A stretch of 64,000 nucleotides of DNA, taken from NCBI RefSeq assembly GCF_954871325.1, contig NC_088775.1, forward strand, positions 26,265,561 to 26,329,560, in the 5' to 3' direction. Under the pieces are notes generated by a model. That model did not search any database, was not told the origin of the DNA, and worked only from the letters and a program-made list of their open reading frames with translations. Below are positions 36,801 through 48,795 of the stretch, one piece after another (within the stretch, counting starts at the first letter, position 1; each line of letters opens with the position of its first letter). The position numbers and the translations under genes were made by a program. The DNA comes from Gordionus sp. m RMFG-2023. Taxonomy: Eukaryota; Nematomorpha; Gordioida; Chordodea; Parachordodidae.

Positions 36801-39800
36801 CCCCAGTAGTATTTTTATACCATTACCAATATAATTGAGTCGTGAATCAATTTATTACCTAGGTGTTATGCTTGAATACCCAAATCTTTTTGTCATCACA
36901 ATAATTAAATGTGGTTGGAAAAAGTTCTGATATCTTTAATTATATCCAATAAATATGTGTCACTCAAAATCAAAGAAAACATTTTTAACTTAGGTGTTCT
37001 CCCAGCTATAACATATGATAGTGCAGAGACGTGGCCTGTAAAAGTAGAGTAGCCAACCTAGAACAAACCGAAAAACATGATTAAATGATGGTCAGATAGA
37101 CTGAACAGGAAACTATAATTGCGTGTAGAGAAAAGATGGCTATTATTTACTGCTCTCTGGCGTGTACATTGACTGAGGTGGGCAGGCCATGCCAACCGCA
37201 AGACGACATTAATTGAGTTAAGAAAATAATAATGTTGAGATAAGAGCCTTGCATACCCGGCCAAAAATGTGCCGAAAAATGGTATGATTTTAAAATCTGA
37301 GCTGGGCCTAAAAAATATTTTTCCTGGGGAGGTCCTAAATTTATTTTTTAATTACCGGGCCAGGTCACTTATAAAAAATGAATTTAATTTATATGTAATT
37401 AATTAATTGGACATAATGGAGCATTTAATATATATTTACTACTCATTTCCTTGAAAATAACGAAATTTTGAAAATTCCAATCTAGGCCAAAATATGATCA
37501 AAATTAAAAATTTGGACTGGACTAAACAAATCCAGGACTTGACTTAAGAATGATTTTTTTTTCCAAATCCAAGTAAGCACTAAAATTTGAACTCTGCAGG
37601 TCTCTAATTTATATAGTTTCAATAATCTAAACATGACATTAAAAATAACATACTCCTCATCCACATCTTCATTATCCTCAGTAGGAACGAAATTTTCATC
37701 TTGAGATTCTTCATCTTAAAAAGTTAAGTAATAATATTAAAAAAACAGAATTTAAATAAGTATAATATAAAATGGGTAAACTAAACAAACCCAAACTCGT
37801 CTGAACCCGAATAAACAAGTTGAGAATAAAACACATAAGATTGTTTTTAGAAATTAGGCTTGGGAACCCGAGCCCACTGTTTATTTATGGATAGTTAATT
37901 GAGTTTAAATGATAATCCAGAAAAATATTTATAAAGTTGTAATAATAGTGAAAGCTGATTGAAGTTTATAAGTTCCTTTTTCTTAACATAGCAGAATAAA
38001 ATATAACGATTGCCCTTAATTTTTTAGCGAAGATAATATGAGTCTCATTAGCTTTTGTAAAAAAAATAGAACCCATGGGGCATGACAAACCTTCTTGGTC
38101 AGCTTCGGCTTTGACTCGGTTCAAGTAAGGATCGTCTGGTTCATCGTCATCGTCAAAATCGTTCTCTTGAGCAACTTTGTCGGAGGAAGACTGGAAGGAG
38201 TATAGTTAAAGATATATATAATAAATATTAATGTACTTTACAACCAAAATGCCAATAAAATTCAGTCGAAATCAAAGGCCACAATGACATTAACCAACCC
38301 CCTATCCAAATAAATAATTTCCCATTTCAGTTTTGAAAAATATAAATTTTTTATGTATATATATTCGTTGTTATGTTCAAAACATTTTCGTATATAAGAA
38401 AATAAATTACTAATTTTCCACCAACGTTTCGGACGATCAAATTCTTAGTCTTGATGAAATCGTAAAGACTCGAATACTCTTCTCTAATTAAAAAAAAACG
38501 AAGTTATTTTTTTTGCGTAACGCTAAGTCATCTTTAAATTTATTCATTTATAATAAAATTTACAAAAGGTATAATAAAGTTAATTTTTTGTGAACCAATT
38601 CAACCACTTAAATATAAGATTCGGGTAATGAGATTTACTCAGCGTGGCCGCAATACAGAGCGGATATTGAGTTGCGATTTATTTTTAAAAAAAGAACTTA
38701 CTTATGGTTGGTTCACAGAACGTTGGTCTTATTAATATATAATGATTTTTTTTACTAACATTTTAAAACTTCCATTAGTTTCTAAATAATTAGAATGTTT
38801 TAAAAAAGATTTTAGACTTGGTGTAAAAATATTAAATTAGGAAAAGAAATTAGCGTTCTGCATACTTTTTTTAAATTTTAAAATAAACAAAAGTAGGAAA
38901 TTTGGATTTTATTTTTAATTATATAAAATTAGGCGAGAAAAAAATATAAAATATAATAAAAAAAATTGCTTAATTATTTTTAGATCTTCTTATATTCTAA
39001 ACTTTTTCGTATTTTTTTTCTAAACTTTTTTTTCAATTACTTTCTAAATATTTTTGGCATTTCTCATTTTTTTTGTTAAATACTAATATTCCGGTATTAG
39101 CATTAAATTTAATTGCTTATAAAATTTCGTACCAACATCTTAATATAATAAATAATAATTCGATTTTAAATATTTTTTTGCATACTGACATCCCATTGGA
39201 TGTAATATACTATTAAAGATGCAATTATTTAATTTATCTATTTTTTTTATATACCTCAGCATTCGTAAAACATATTAAGTTTTTTTCATGTTTACTTGTT
39301 TTACCTTAAAAATATATTTTTAGTTAAAATTATTTTTTTACTTGTTAAAATAAAGATAGATTAATTTTTTATAATAATGTACAAAGTTGTATATAAAGAC
39401 AGAATTTTTATCTAAGGAGAAGTAAAAGATATAAAAATAAAAAAAAAATTTTTAATTATAAAATTAAATTTATCAAAATAGGTTTTGAAAAGAAATACGT
39501 CGGTAAGTTTTTATTTATATCGTGACATATTTTTGTATCCTTAAGGTTATGTTTCAATTTATATATATTTTTAAAAAAAACACCACTAGAAATAAGTTAA
39601 AATTTCAGTAAGCAACAAACAAAAACAACATAATGGATTCAATTTTTTTTCCCTAACATTTTTGTCTTACTTTACCCATCGATTGAAAAAATGATATTTA
39701 TTTTGGTTTTCATTTAATGGCATTATTAACATTTATTTTGCGTTCTGTTAAACAATAATTTGGCTAATAAAAAAGGATAACTGATTGCATACAAAATTTG

Positions 39801-42497
39801 CCCTTATGTGTCATGATGATCTCTTAACACCTAAATAAACGATAGAAAACCCTTACATACCGGTCAAACCGAAACGGGGTCCTCGCCTCCCAAAATACCC
39901 GGACTATCGATCGTAAAGCCTTTGCGTTACGTTCAGAACGTATCATATGCAAAATATTATATTTTTCATAGTGCAAAGTTTCACTTTTAGATGTTATATT
40001 TATTGAAAAAAATAATAATGGTATTGTTTAAAAATAAAGAAATTATTTTTGTAGGATATTTTTTTTTCGTATTTAAAAGTTCTGCGTTTGCGGTTATATA
40101 AAATATTTATTGGCATGAAACTGAAAAAAAAAGAAATTTTTGTGGGAGGTAAAGTATTTTGGATTTTTTGGAATATTGTCAAATTACATTAAATTTTATT
40201 TTCATTTTGTTGCGCTTTGGGGTTTAATATACTTCCTTCCTCACATATAACAACTTTCATGACCTTAATGTACTAAAAATTAAAATAACCTTATAATATA
40301 AGAAATAGTAATTATACAATATCTAGCAATTAGGGGAGACCGAGGCAGGTAGTTAAAACCAAGCCAATAATCTTTTTTTTTAATTTAAAATATTTTTGAA
40401 CCAAAGTAAGTTGGTTGATCGACCAAACAAATCAGGGTTTAATATAAAATTACATTTTTTTAATATTGTTTATTAATATATATTAAATTTATTGATGATA
40501 ATAATATGATAATACACAATTAGTAAATAAAATTTAGATTTCAGAAATTTTTGTAAAAAAAATTAAAATATAGATATGCCATTTAATAAAACCAACGTTT
40601 TGCAGACCAACTCAACATGCTTTCTAATTATAAAAATGTCATAAAATCATAGTATTCATGTTTTATAATCCTATCCTTTTGTTTTTATTTTAATAAAATT
40701 ATAATTTTCAAATAAATGGCATATCAATTAGATCCACGTAAAATCAACGCCACGCCAATCTTGTAACTGATATTTACAATTTGGTCAAACTTTTTCAGCC
40801 TATTTTTAACGCTCCAAATCATGTGATCGCTTCTGATCTAAATATCATACCCCGTAGGCACAGAAATATTTTGCTTTAATTGGAAAGGAACACAAAAAAC
40901 TGGCCTCACCTGGAACAAACCAGCAAACCTTTGCTTCACTTAGAATTCTTACTCTTCACCCATCAACTGTCATTGAAAAAAGAACGAATTGGTATTTATT
41001 CATAATTAATAAATTAATAATTATTACTTAGCAATATTGCTGAACACATGATCAGTTCCAGACTTGGTGGCGATCTCGAAATCAAATGTCTTAGTTGTCA
41101 TCCCCGATGATCTAGCGAAATTGACCGAAGCAACTTCGTCGAATCTAATAGCCAGAGGGGGCTTGTGAACGAACACAAAACAGCGCTCTAGCGGATAAAG
41201 GTAACCAGCGACTGCTTTGTAAGAACAGCTTATGCAGGAACTACTGCCGTTATGACTATGGATATCGAGAATATATAATATTTATTTTAAAAAATTGACA
41301 ATTACTTGTACATTAATTTTAAAGATATTTTGGTATCAATAATTTTGTAGTTATATCCATAGAAGAGTCCTATTTTGATTTTGAGAAATATAAAAGTTTG
41401 TGCTAATCACAAAAAATATTATGCTATATCGAGAGAGCGAAGAAGGATAATTTTAAATGGAGATAATTATATATTACAAGTAAATTTTGAATAAATTATT
41501 TTTTAGTGCTATATAAGTAAGACTAAAAGCCATATCAGAGATTTCGAGTACGTAATGTTAAATGATAGCAAGCTAAAAATAGAGCATTGAAAAATTTCAT
41601 TTCAAAAAATTTGGATATTTCGACCATTTTATATTAAAAATTTTTAAATTAGAAATAGGTAATGTATTATGTTTAAAAGAATATTCCAATATAATTTATA
41701 ACTAGTATTTAGTGCTATCCTTTTATATTTAAATGACTACACAATGCTCAATTTCTTCAGCGTTTAATATCGCCTTCACCTAAGTAAGCTAGTTTATATT
41801 TTAAAATGATATTTCATCGAAATAGAATGCACATATTTTTTTTGCTCAATAATTTAAAACCTTTTAAAATTTCCCGGAACGGTAATTTTGTTACCGGAGA
41901 GAGCTTTAATCAAGCGGCTAAAAATCTCGAATGTTTTGTGGCTCATTTCTTGTGAAAGTTTCCCCTCATAATTTTCTTTAATCTGTTTCCTTTTTATTAA
42001 TTTATATATTGAGATAATAAAATATTTCTACAATTTTTTTTGATTAAAATAGTATTTTGGCTTGTAAGAAAAAAAACGGTAATAGGTCAGTGATATCGGT
42101 AAAAATTGGACACCAGTTTAAACAAAACCAGAATCTAAAGAATAGTATTCAGTCAGTTTCTGTGCCTGATCTTCATTGGCACAGTCTTATTAATTGCAAA
42201 ATATTTCATTTCCTTTTTTTCACTATTGGGAAAAATTTAAAAACCGCAAAACGGATCTAAAAAATTGCGTTAACAAAACTAAACCTTAGACCGTGTTAAA
42301 CCTTAAAGGAGCTAATAGAAAGTAAATGGGAATTGACCTATACAAATATGGAACATTTTTAAATGAATATTCGTAACACGTTAAAAAAATATTGTTTTCG
42401 TTTACTCATTCAACGATAATTTCATAGTGATCACAAAGAGTAGGATCAAAAAGGGGTATCGCGTTTGTCCCTGTTTGATGGGTGGATCCAAACTGAT
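30836..42497 (-). CDS. SSRP1: SSRP1, FACT complex subunit (C-terminal part)
   Basis: Histone chaperone subunit that works with SPT16 in the nucleus on nucleosomes during transcription and replication. Exons in sense order: 42406-42497, 41861-41982, 41028-41255, 38411-38483, 38091-38190, 37654-37714, 35559-35849, 34435-34635, 31242-31330 and 30836-30923 (stop TGA). Markers: SLDPPIKQGQTRY and SCSYKAVAGYLYPLERCFVF, RFDEVASVNFARSSG (middle PH-like domain); EEYSSLYDFIKTKNLIV; DDDDEPDDPYLNRVKAEA and an acidic run; the HMG box TYFIWLQENRERLKREN...ITKIGGEAWRNITDKS then RWEELSLKVKDEY; a short acidic tail ending SSLDD. GT-AG junctions keep phase except in two places: entering 41861-41982 (a missing micro-exon or base) and inside 35559-35849, where a one-base shift near 35700 creates an in-frame TAA. 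Either an assembly error or real damage. N-terminal exons are not in the window. Confidence 0.93.
32659..34105 (-). mobile_element. LINE fragment with restriction-like endonuclease
   Basis: In the SSRP1 intron 31331-34434, on the gene's strand. Sense order: HAWYIDDGILSG (catalytic box of reverse transcriptase, about 34060-34100), GLYLNQSKSEFS and ELTHLGSPVG (thumb), then CSECNSPVDSKGRHSLHC (zinc knuckle), GKRPDG...QHLVWDYSCIDPLAPSH (PD-(D/E)XK-like endonuclease, Asp of RPDG and WD) and FLKTLGSQISKLS...RQRLSIAI at the end. RT followed by knuckle and endonuclease is the order of R2-group LINEs. Four overlapping frames (33763-34056, 33172-33531, 32790-33446, 32659-32862) mean about three frameshifts; 5' truncated within the RT. 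Confidence 0.8.
36420..37235 (+). mobile_element. decayed LINE fragment
   Basis: Lies in the SSRP1 intron 35850-37653, antisense to the gene. Fragments in several frames: LKINFSKTKIMME (36591-36630), YYLGVMLEYPN (36856-36888), NLGVLPAITYDSAETWPVK (36980-37040) and LRWAGHAN (37170-37195). These are the late RT and carboxy motifs of RTE-like LINEs. Many stops; dead and 5' truncated. Confidence 0.7.
37240..37608. mobile_element. probable hAT-type MITE
   Basis: Left TAAGAGCCTTGCATACCCGG and right CTGCAGGTCTCTAA form an imperfect inverted pair, with GGGCC/CCGGG boxes inside. No clean target duplication was found. Style as at 28728-29102. Confidence 0.45.
38484..41027. other. SSRP1 intron, nothing recognised
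   Basis: A 2.5-kb AT-rich intron. A small GC-richer patch at 39860-39945 and GAGGCAGGT/GGCCTCACCT motifs near 40340 and 40900 may be ends of a degenerate repeat, but I cannot support an element. Confidence 0.35.
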
Positions 42498-42639
42498 CTG
42501 TATATATACACATAAAATTATATAGCCTTTAATATTATAGAGATGTAAATTTCCCTTGAAAACCCAGGCAAATAATGTGGGAAAATTAAATACAGACAAA
42601 ATTCATTATATATTTTAATTTTAAATTAATGAAAATGGG

Positions 42640-42830
42640 TAGGGGGGTTGATTTATTTGAATTCTCCAGGGGTTCGAACCGAACCTGAACCTGGAGAAGA
42701 AACCTGGGTTTTGGGGAAAAAATCTTAACCCGAACCGAACCTGAACCCCATTTATAAAATATTCAAAACCCCGAACCGAACCCGGGAATTTTATTTGGGG
42801 TTCAACTGGGTTCAGTGTATTGTTTAAATT
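42640..42830. repeat. GAACC/GGTTC-rich subterminal-type repeat
   Basis: Many copies of CCGAACCGAACC and GGTTC boxes in both orientations, in the style of hAT subterminal regions. A minus frame over it (42621-42884) is a repeat artefact. Ends not identified. Confidence 0.5.
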
Positions 42831-43017
42831 AATATACGATATTTGTATAATTGAAAATACAAATATTAATAATTTTCTTGACATTTTATAATATTTTCAA
42901 ATTTCTAATTAAGTGAAGTGTTAATAAATCTTAAACAACTTAATTTATTTACATTATTTTTAAATTTTTTTAAATTTATTCTCACCTATTAGATTGTTAA
43001 TAAATTTTAAACAATTA

Positions 43018-45190
43018 TGTTAAATAGTTCGATTTTATTTTTTATAACTTTTGGCGAAATTATTTTTAGTTTGTATAACGTTTTATTTTATCGTTATAAT
43101 TCATGTTTGTTTCTTAACTTTAAAATCAATTTAGTTGATCATTTGATAAAGATATAAAAAGAACATTTTTCTTTTGTTAGAGGAAGATTAGTAATTTTGA
43201 TTTATAATAAAAAAGTAATTTATAAATAATATTACAACATAAAATGTAATTCGTTTATTCCATGTAGTTTAACCATAATGAATTTCTGATTTATAATAAA
43301 AACTTATTTCGATAAATCCCTCAGGTTAGGACGACGTTTTTCTACATTATCATTCTCGCAAGAAGTAAATATAACGCTTTTATCTGAATAAAATTTTTCA
43401 ACGATGGATGGATCGAATAATTCCACATATATGACCGAATTCGTCGAGCTGGATTTCCCTAAATTTAGTAGCGACGACAGCTCTTATATAGGGAAATTGC
43501 AAAATTTCTTCGACTCAAGCAAGATCTTCAACGGAGAAAAAGCCACGTTGTATCTCCGAAGTGAAGCCCAAGCAGGACTCCAATGCACTTCGTAAATCTC
43601 TTGTGAAATATGATGCTTTCGCCAGGCAACTCCAGCTCATGTATGACAACCGCCACGAACAATGTTTCGATGGACGCTTCGATAACTACCGTGACAAACG
43701 CTTCCATGAACGTGACGAATACGCTACAACTACCGCGATAACCGCTTCGATCAAAGTTACGATAATCGTCAGGATAACCTCAACCGTTTCGACAATCGCT
43801 ATTATAACCACAACGACGATCGATACAACTACGCGGATACAACTTCCATGACAACCGCCACGACTATAGTTGTGACCATCGTCAAAGTCTTGATCAAAAT
43901 TGCTATAGAGGCGATAACCGAACTAACTATCCACGTCACGGTCAGCATAGACATAATCCTCAAAATAATAATGGTTTTCTGAAATATTCGCCGAGGCTCA
44001 ACCATTACAAAAATGACAACAATACTTATAACAGATCTTATGATTATAAAGATCGTGATTGTATATCGAATACCAACCATGCTATAAACATCGAAGAAAT
44101 CGATGATGACAATGTCACAAAAACAGACGTTAAAGAGTATAATCTTCAGAATCTGGAGGTGTACAATCTGGGGGTCAATGACACCAGATATGATGCATAC
44201 AACGTAACGGTGAGCATCAACAACATACCCACGTTGATGCAAGTAACTGGTATTAGGTTCACGATACTTCCAAAGCATACAGCTAAAACTGTAGACATAG
44301 CCACGACGCGTAAGATGGATATGAAACTGACAGGGTATGACGGCAGCGTCATCAAGATATTAGGTCTAAAATGTGAATGTTAAGTTTGAAGGTAACTCAC
44401 AGACGCTGGAGGCCATAGTGGTGGATAGTGATAAGATCCCCCTGCTAGGGCGTATGTGGCTTCATACCTTCAATAACATATTAAAAACGTTCTTAGTGGG
44501 TAACGTATAGAATGATCTCGAGAAGGCGATCTCGAAAACAAAAAAAGACCTCGAATCAACTTACTCCTACAAACCCAAAATGGTCAGAAAAGAGAAAATT
44601 CACTTGAAGCCCGGTGCCATGCCTCATACCATCAAGGAGAGTTTCGTACGACAAGATTGAGGCAACGACTCGGGAATTAGATGGCTGGCTGGTGGACAAC
44701 ATAAACCTTGCTCAAGAGGAATCTAGATGCCCGATACCAAGCACAAGCGATCCGATTGGGAAGTTAGCTAAGGGCTGCTTTCGCTTTACCAAGACATTGT
44801 TCGGTTTGAAAAGATTGAACAATGAACATGGGTGGCGTATTGCGTGGCGATCATGATTGTCGATGGCGTTTACCGCTCAACATATCCAAGGAAAACATAA
44901 GCCGGATTTTTTTGGAGGGTGGAATGTTAAATAATTCGATTTTATTTTTTAAGCCTTTCGGCGAGATTATTGTTAGTTTGTATTAACGTTTCATTTTATC
45001 GTTATAATTTATGTTTATTTCTTAACTTTAAAATCAATTTAGTTGATCGTTTGATAAAAATATAAAAAGAACATTTTTCTTTTGTTAGAGGAAGATTAAT
45101 AAATTTTTGATTTATAATAAAAATGTAATTTATAAAAAAATTTACAACATAAAATGTAATTTGTTTATTCTATGTAATTTAACCACAATG
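43018..45190 (+). mobile_element. short Ty3/Gypsy-like LTR element
   Basis: LTRs at 43018-43272 and 44928-45190 start TGTTAAATA and share about 92 percent by eye, so the insertion is fairly old. The tract TTTTTTTGGAGGGTGGAA precedes the 3' LTR. The internal 1.65 kb holds a short N-terminal Gag-like frame (43404-43595), an Asn/Asp/Arg-rich repetitive region, a retropepsin-like region (about 44159-44490) and a brief piece resembling the region before the RT (44614-44800). It is much shorter than a full element, lacks most of pol and is broken in several places. It is a different family from the other LTR elements here. Confidence 0.8.
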
Positions 45191-45656
45191 AACCTAGCTT
45201 CCATTATGTCATCTAAGAAGACTAACCACCATATAGTATTATTTGGATTGGTAGTTTATATTCTCTTTTTCAAGAATTGTTTATTTGGTTTGGCCTATAA
45301 ATTTTTCTTATTAGCCCATTCTATAAAACATTGTCTAAAATGGTAACAGAGAGTTTGTCAATGTAAATAGCTAATAATTATATTATGTGGTTTTTTAAAG
45401 CCATTATCAATTGAGGCATATATATGAATTAATTAACCTTGTAATTCTTTAGACGCAAAATTTTTTATATCAGCAATCGAAAATATTTTATACTGTAATA
45501 AATAGATTTTGTATTAAAAAATATTATTTTTAGAAATGTCTTGTAATGTTTTAATTATTTATATGCTCGTTTATTTTGTATGTATAATATAATAAATGAC
45601 AAAATATGTAATTCAGAATAATTGTTCAGAGTTAGTAAATTATAAAAATATAATAT
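45191..45656. other. no gene recognised
   Basis: A 53-codon frame from 45188 contains hydrophobic stretches but matches nothing I know; it is probably chance. Confidence 0.3.
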
Positions 45657-45791
45657 ATTAATATAAAACCCGGCCGAAGGCTGGGCAAAAGCAGGCTGAA
45701 GACCCTCAAATTAGGGAGTATGGGGGGCTTTGCTCCCATAAATTTTTTTTAGTTGAGCCCCCTGAGATTGCAAAGGCTAGCGACGCCCCTG
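45657..45791. repeat. hAT terminus
   Basis: Ends GGCTAGCGACGCCCCTG and carries, in reverse complement, a GCAAAGCCCCCCATACTCCC...CCTTCGGCCGGG arrangement that parallels the left end of 2509-3654. Only this end is present. Confidence 0.55.
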
Positions 45792-45799
45792 TAGCATTC

Positions 45800-45856
45800 C
45801 AAGATGGAACAATTGTAATTCGTCATAATGATCATATTAAAAGACGAGATTAATAG
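45800..45856 (+). pseudogene. Ty3/Gypsy integrase tail, plus strand
   Basis: One frame reads GTIVIRHNDHIKRRD and stops, matching the carboxy end VIRH(H/N)DH(I/V)(K/R)LG of the two minus-strand integrases in this window. It is a fossil fragment of another copy of that family, on the opposite strand, abutting the hAT end at 45791. Confidence 0.65.
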
Positions 45857-46269
45857 TAAATGTGTAAATGCTATTAAGTATCAATAACAATATTTATGGA
45901 TATGTATATTCTAAATTGCCAGATGTACTGTGTAAAAAAAATTTTTTTTCTGATTTTGAAATTAATTGATTTACAATAATCCTGAGATTAATTTGTAATC
46001 TTGATAATTACCCTTTTTAATTGTTGTGGGAGAAATGGATGACAGGTTCATTTAATGCCATCATAAAGGAAAAATAAATTGACTTATTTTTTTTATATAC
46101 ACCATTGTACTTAAACGGAGAATGAGTTGATAAGATATTATAATTTAAAGAAGATAATAAAGAATTTTGCTGATTGAATAAATCCATTTTTTTATTGGTA
46201 CCATCGTTGTTTGAATAATGGTAAATGGCTGTCTAATAAAAGGAAAAATCTTGATTTGTTTCCAATCTG

Positions 46270-46615
46270 AATTTCAATCCTTGGATTCCTGAATATATTT
46301 CCAACTTTTTAAGTATATTCTATTAAAGTATATTCCTGAATATATTTTTCGAAATATATATATATATATATATAAAAAACCACAATATTTAGATTATTCA
46401 AAATTTCTTTATTTTTTATAAAAATTATCCGAGAAATACATAATCATTTTCACTATCAATAATACGAATCTATCTCTATATTTATTATTATAATTATTAT
46501 TTCTTTTTTACATTAAATAATAATAATTTTTTTCTCCAATCAGATGTCTACAATCCATCTGATTGACGTCTAATGAGAATATATATATATATATATTTTT
46601 TAACATACTAAAACA
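46270..46615 (-). repeat. 3' LTR of the 46-53 kb element
   Basis: Starts on the minus strand at 46615 with TGTTTTAGTATG. Matches 52518-52861 with about four substitutions and a few AT-repeat length changes in 344 bp, about 1 percent divergence, so the insertion is young. Confidence 0.9.
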
Positions 46616-46645
46616 TGTCACCCCTTTATGGGCCAATGACATTCC
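46616..46645 (-). promoter_or_regulatory. polypurine tract with imperfect palindrome
   Basis: On the minus strand AATGTCATTGGCCCATAAAG then GGGTGACA, directly before the LTR. Nearly the same module lies at 10558-10585 and, less conserved, at 8687-8714. It can pair as TGCCA...TGGCA with GGCCC...GGGGT inside. Confidence 0.7.
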
Positions 46646-47557
46646 TCACCATTAAATATAATATTTAATATATATTTTGAAAAATATTATATTACTAATT
46701 ATGTTGTTATAATAAGATTTTCTTTATATTGTATTCATAAGGAAAAACACGGATATCCAGTTGTCTACTTTTACTCCATATTATATACTCTTGAGCTTGA
46801 TTACTAGTTGTACCGATAATCATCATGCGATTGCGGGCTTGATTTGAATAACGATAGTCAGTATTTAATCGTTGCCTTGATTTGAATAACAATAGCCCTC
46901 CATAACATCAATTGAAACGAACGAAAATTTTTTTCTAGAATTGTCTTCTCACTTTTGTGAATCCCGTTAGTTCAACCACAAGGTCAAAGTTTATAGTCTT
47001 TTATTTGCATAACAACAATTTGAAGTTTTTTTTTATAACCATAGCAACATCAAAGTAAACCGTCCGTGAAAACAAAAAAAACATAACTTTCTTTTTCTTT
47101 TTCCACTGACCATTCATCACAAAAATTTACATTCTTTTTTTTTTATTTTACTTTTCTTATCTTTCCTTGAAAGAAAAAAAAACAACTGCTCTGTGTATAA
47201 CACAATCATAAACGATCCCCTCGTTATACCATTTAATTACGTACTATATTCACATTGCTCTATGATGAAAATACTCGAGTATTTTAAACCATCAATAATT
47301 TAATAAAATACTTTCCTCCGATGGCCTTTATTACCATTTTACCGAAAGCATAAATTACCAAAACACCCCCAGTTGTTCAGTATTCAACTAATTTATTAAT
47401 TTATATAATTTTGTTTTGTACTACACTAATTTTATCAATTACGTGATTAATTAAATAACCAAAGGAATCTCTTCCTTCAAGGGAAAACACACAAAAAAAA
47501 ATCGCCTATGCCCTTCAATACCCCGAGACTCAATCATAATCCCGTATAATTATAGGA
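46646..47557. other. 3' region of the LTR element, no domain recognised
   Basis: Between integrase and 3' LTR. A 61-residue minus frame (46707-46892) contains a repeated SRQRLN/SRQLD-like unit (the bases GATTTGAATAACGATAG recur within 60 bp) but resembles no known domain. The region corresponds in position to 8716-9110 and 10586-11760 of the related elements. Confidence 0.4.
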
Positions 47558-47717
47558 TGTTGAGTTCTCCCTCCGAAATATAAAACTCCCTTTATTTTCC
47601 AGGCTTTTCAATGTTTCAATTAAGCATCCTTTAATGATGTTGAGTTCTCCCTCCGAAATATAAAACTCCCTTTATTTTCCAGGCTTTTCAATGTTTCAAT
47701 TAAGCATCCTTTAATGA
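47558..47717. repeat. perfect tandem duplication, about 79-80 bp x 2
   Basis: The unit begins GATGTTGAGTTCTCCCTCCG and runs to TTAAGCATCCTTTAAT. The two copies look identical, so the duplication is recent. Located in the 3' region of the LTR element. Confidence 0.92.
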
Positions 47718-47928
47718 ATTCCATTAGCACTTAATCACAAATAAGCCTACCTCTATCTTTATTACAGTATCTTACCACAAATACTACGCAAGTATCGTTA
47801 TCAGAGTATTCCAAAAGAATCAATATTTTCATTATTCATATTTAACATATTATGCTATATTATCGCAGAAATCTAAGATTCTGGAAGAAACAAGATAAGA
47901 TTAATATTTAAGCATTTCCATATTATCT

Positions 47929-48753
47929 TTATCCTTTCTTACTTTCTCCTAACCTTACGTGATCATTATGCCTGATTACCGTAATTCCATTTATTAACAA
48001 AATTTCATTTAATTTGGAACCAAGGTTTTCTACTATATGACCTTTTTCCCATTTCTTCCCTTTGTTATCAAACAAACGGGCCCATATATTTCTTCCCACA
48101 GGATATTTTATTACAATCTTATCAACCGAAGATACACCAGACCCATCTTTGAATTTTAAGAAATCCAACGGCATCCTAGTCCTTCTTCCTAAAAACAACT
48201 CTACCGGCGTACTTCCCTCCCGGTTTCTGGAATTATTATAATATAAATGGGCCATCCAAACATCATTATTTTCTTGTTTGGCCTTTTTAATCTAATTTTT
48301 CACTATAGCTACCATTCTCTCCGCCTGTCCATTGGAACTGAGATGATATGGTGGAGCTAATACGTGTTTAATTTCCAATGCATTACAAAAATCTCTGAAA
48401 CTTTTACTTACAAAGGCCGGACTTTCATCAGACACTATTGTCTTTGGAATCCCAAATCTAGCCCATAACCTTTGTAACAATTTGATAACAATTCTAGTGG
48501 TTAATCCATGAACTTCTTCATATTCAATCCACTTAGAATATGCATCAACAACTAAAAAATACGACTTCTTGTCTAAGTCAAAGAAATCCACGTGAATACG
48601 CTCCCACTGCTTTTCAGGTCTCGGCCAATAACTGCCTATTTCCTTCCGGGGCATAGCGGCACACGAATTACATGGAATACAACTCCTCGTAATCTTTTCA
48701 ATATCATCGCTCATTCCTGGCCACCATACATATTCACGAGCCCAAGATTTCAT
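47929..48753 (-). pseudogene. Ty3/Gypsy integrase region
   Basis: Zinc-binding start (WWPGM...CIPCNSCAAMPR), the core with HVDFFDL, SYFLVVDAYSKW and KTIVSDESPAFVS, and the C-terminal GRNIWARLFDNKGKKW...TVIRHNDHVRLG tail. Fossil, broken. Confidence 0.85.
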
Positions 48754-48795
48754 TTTATCTCGACCCTGATGTCTCTATGCAACAATCGTACAATT

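Noticed and set aside
40320-40925. A possible MITE with GAGGCAGGT ends
   Set aside because: The two ends match too poorly and no target duplication is visible.
42621-42884. 87-residue minus frame
   Set aside because: Made of repeated GAACC/GGTTC boxes; low-complexity translation with no domain.
43829-44278. 149-residue minus frame
   Set aside because: Shadow of the Asn/Asp/Arg-rich plus-strand region of the LTR element.
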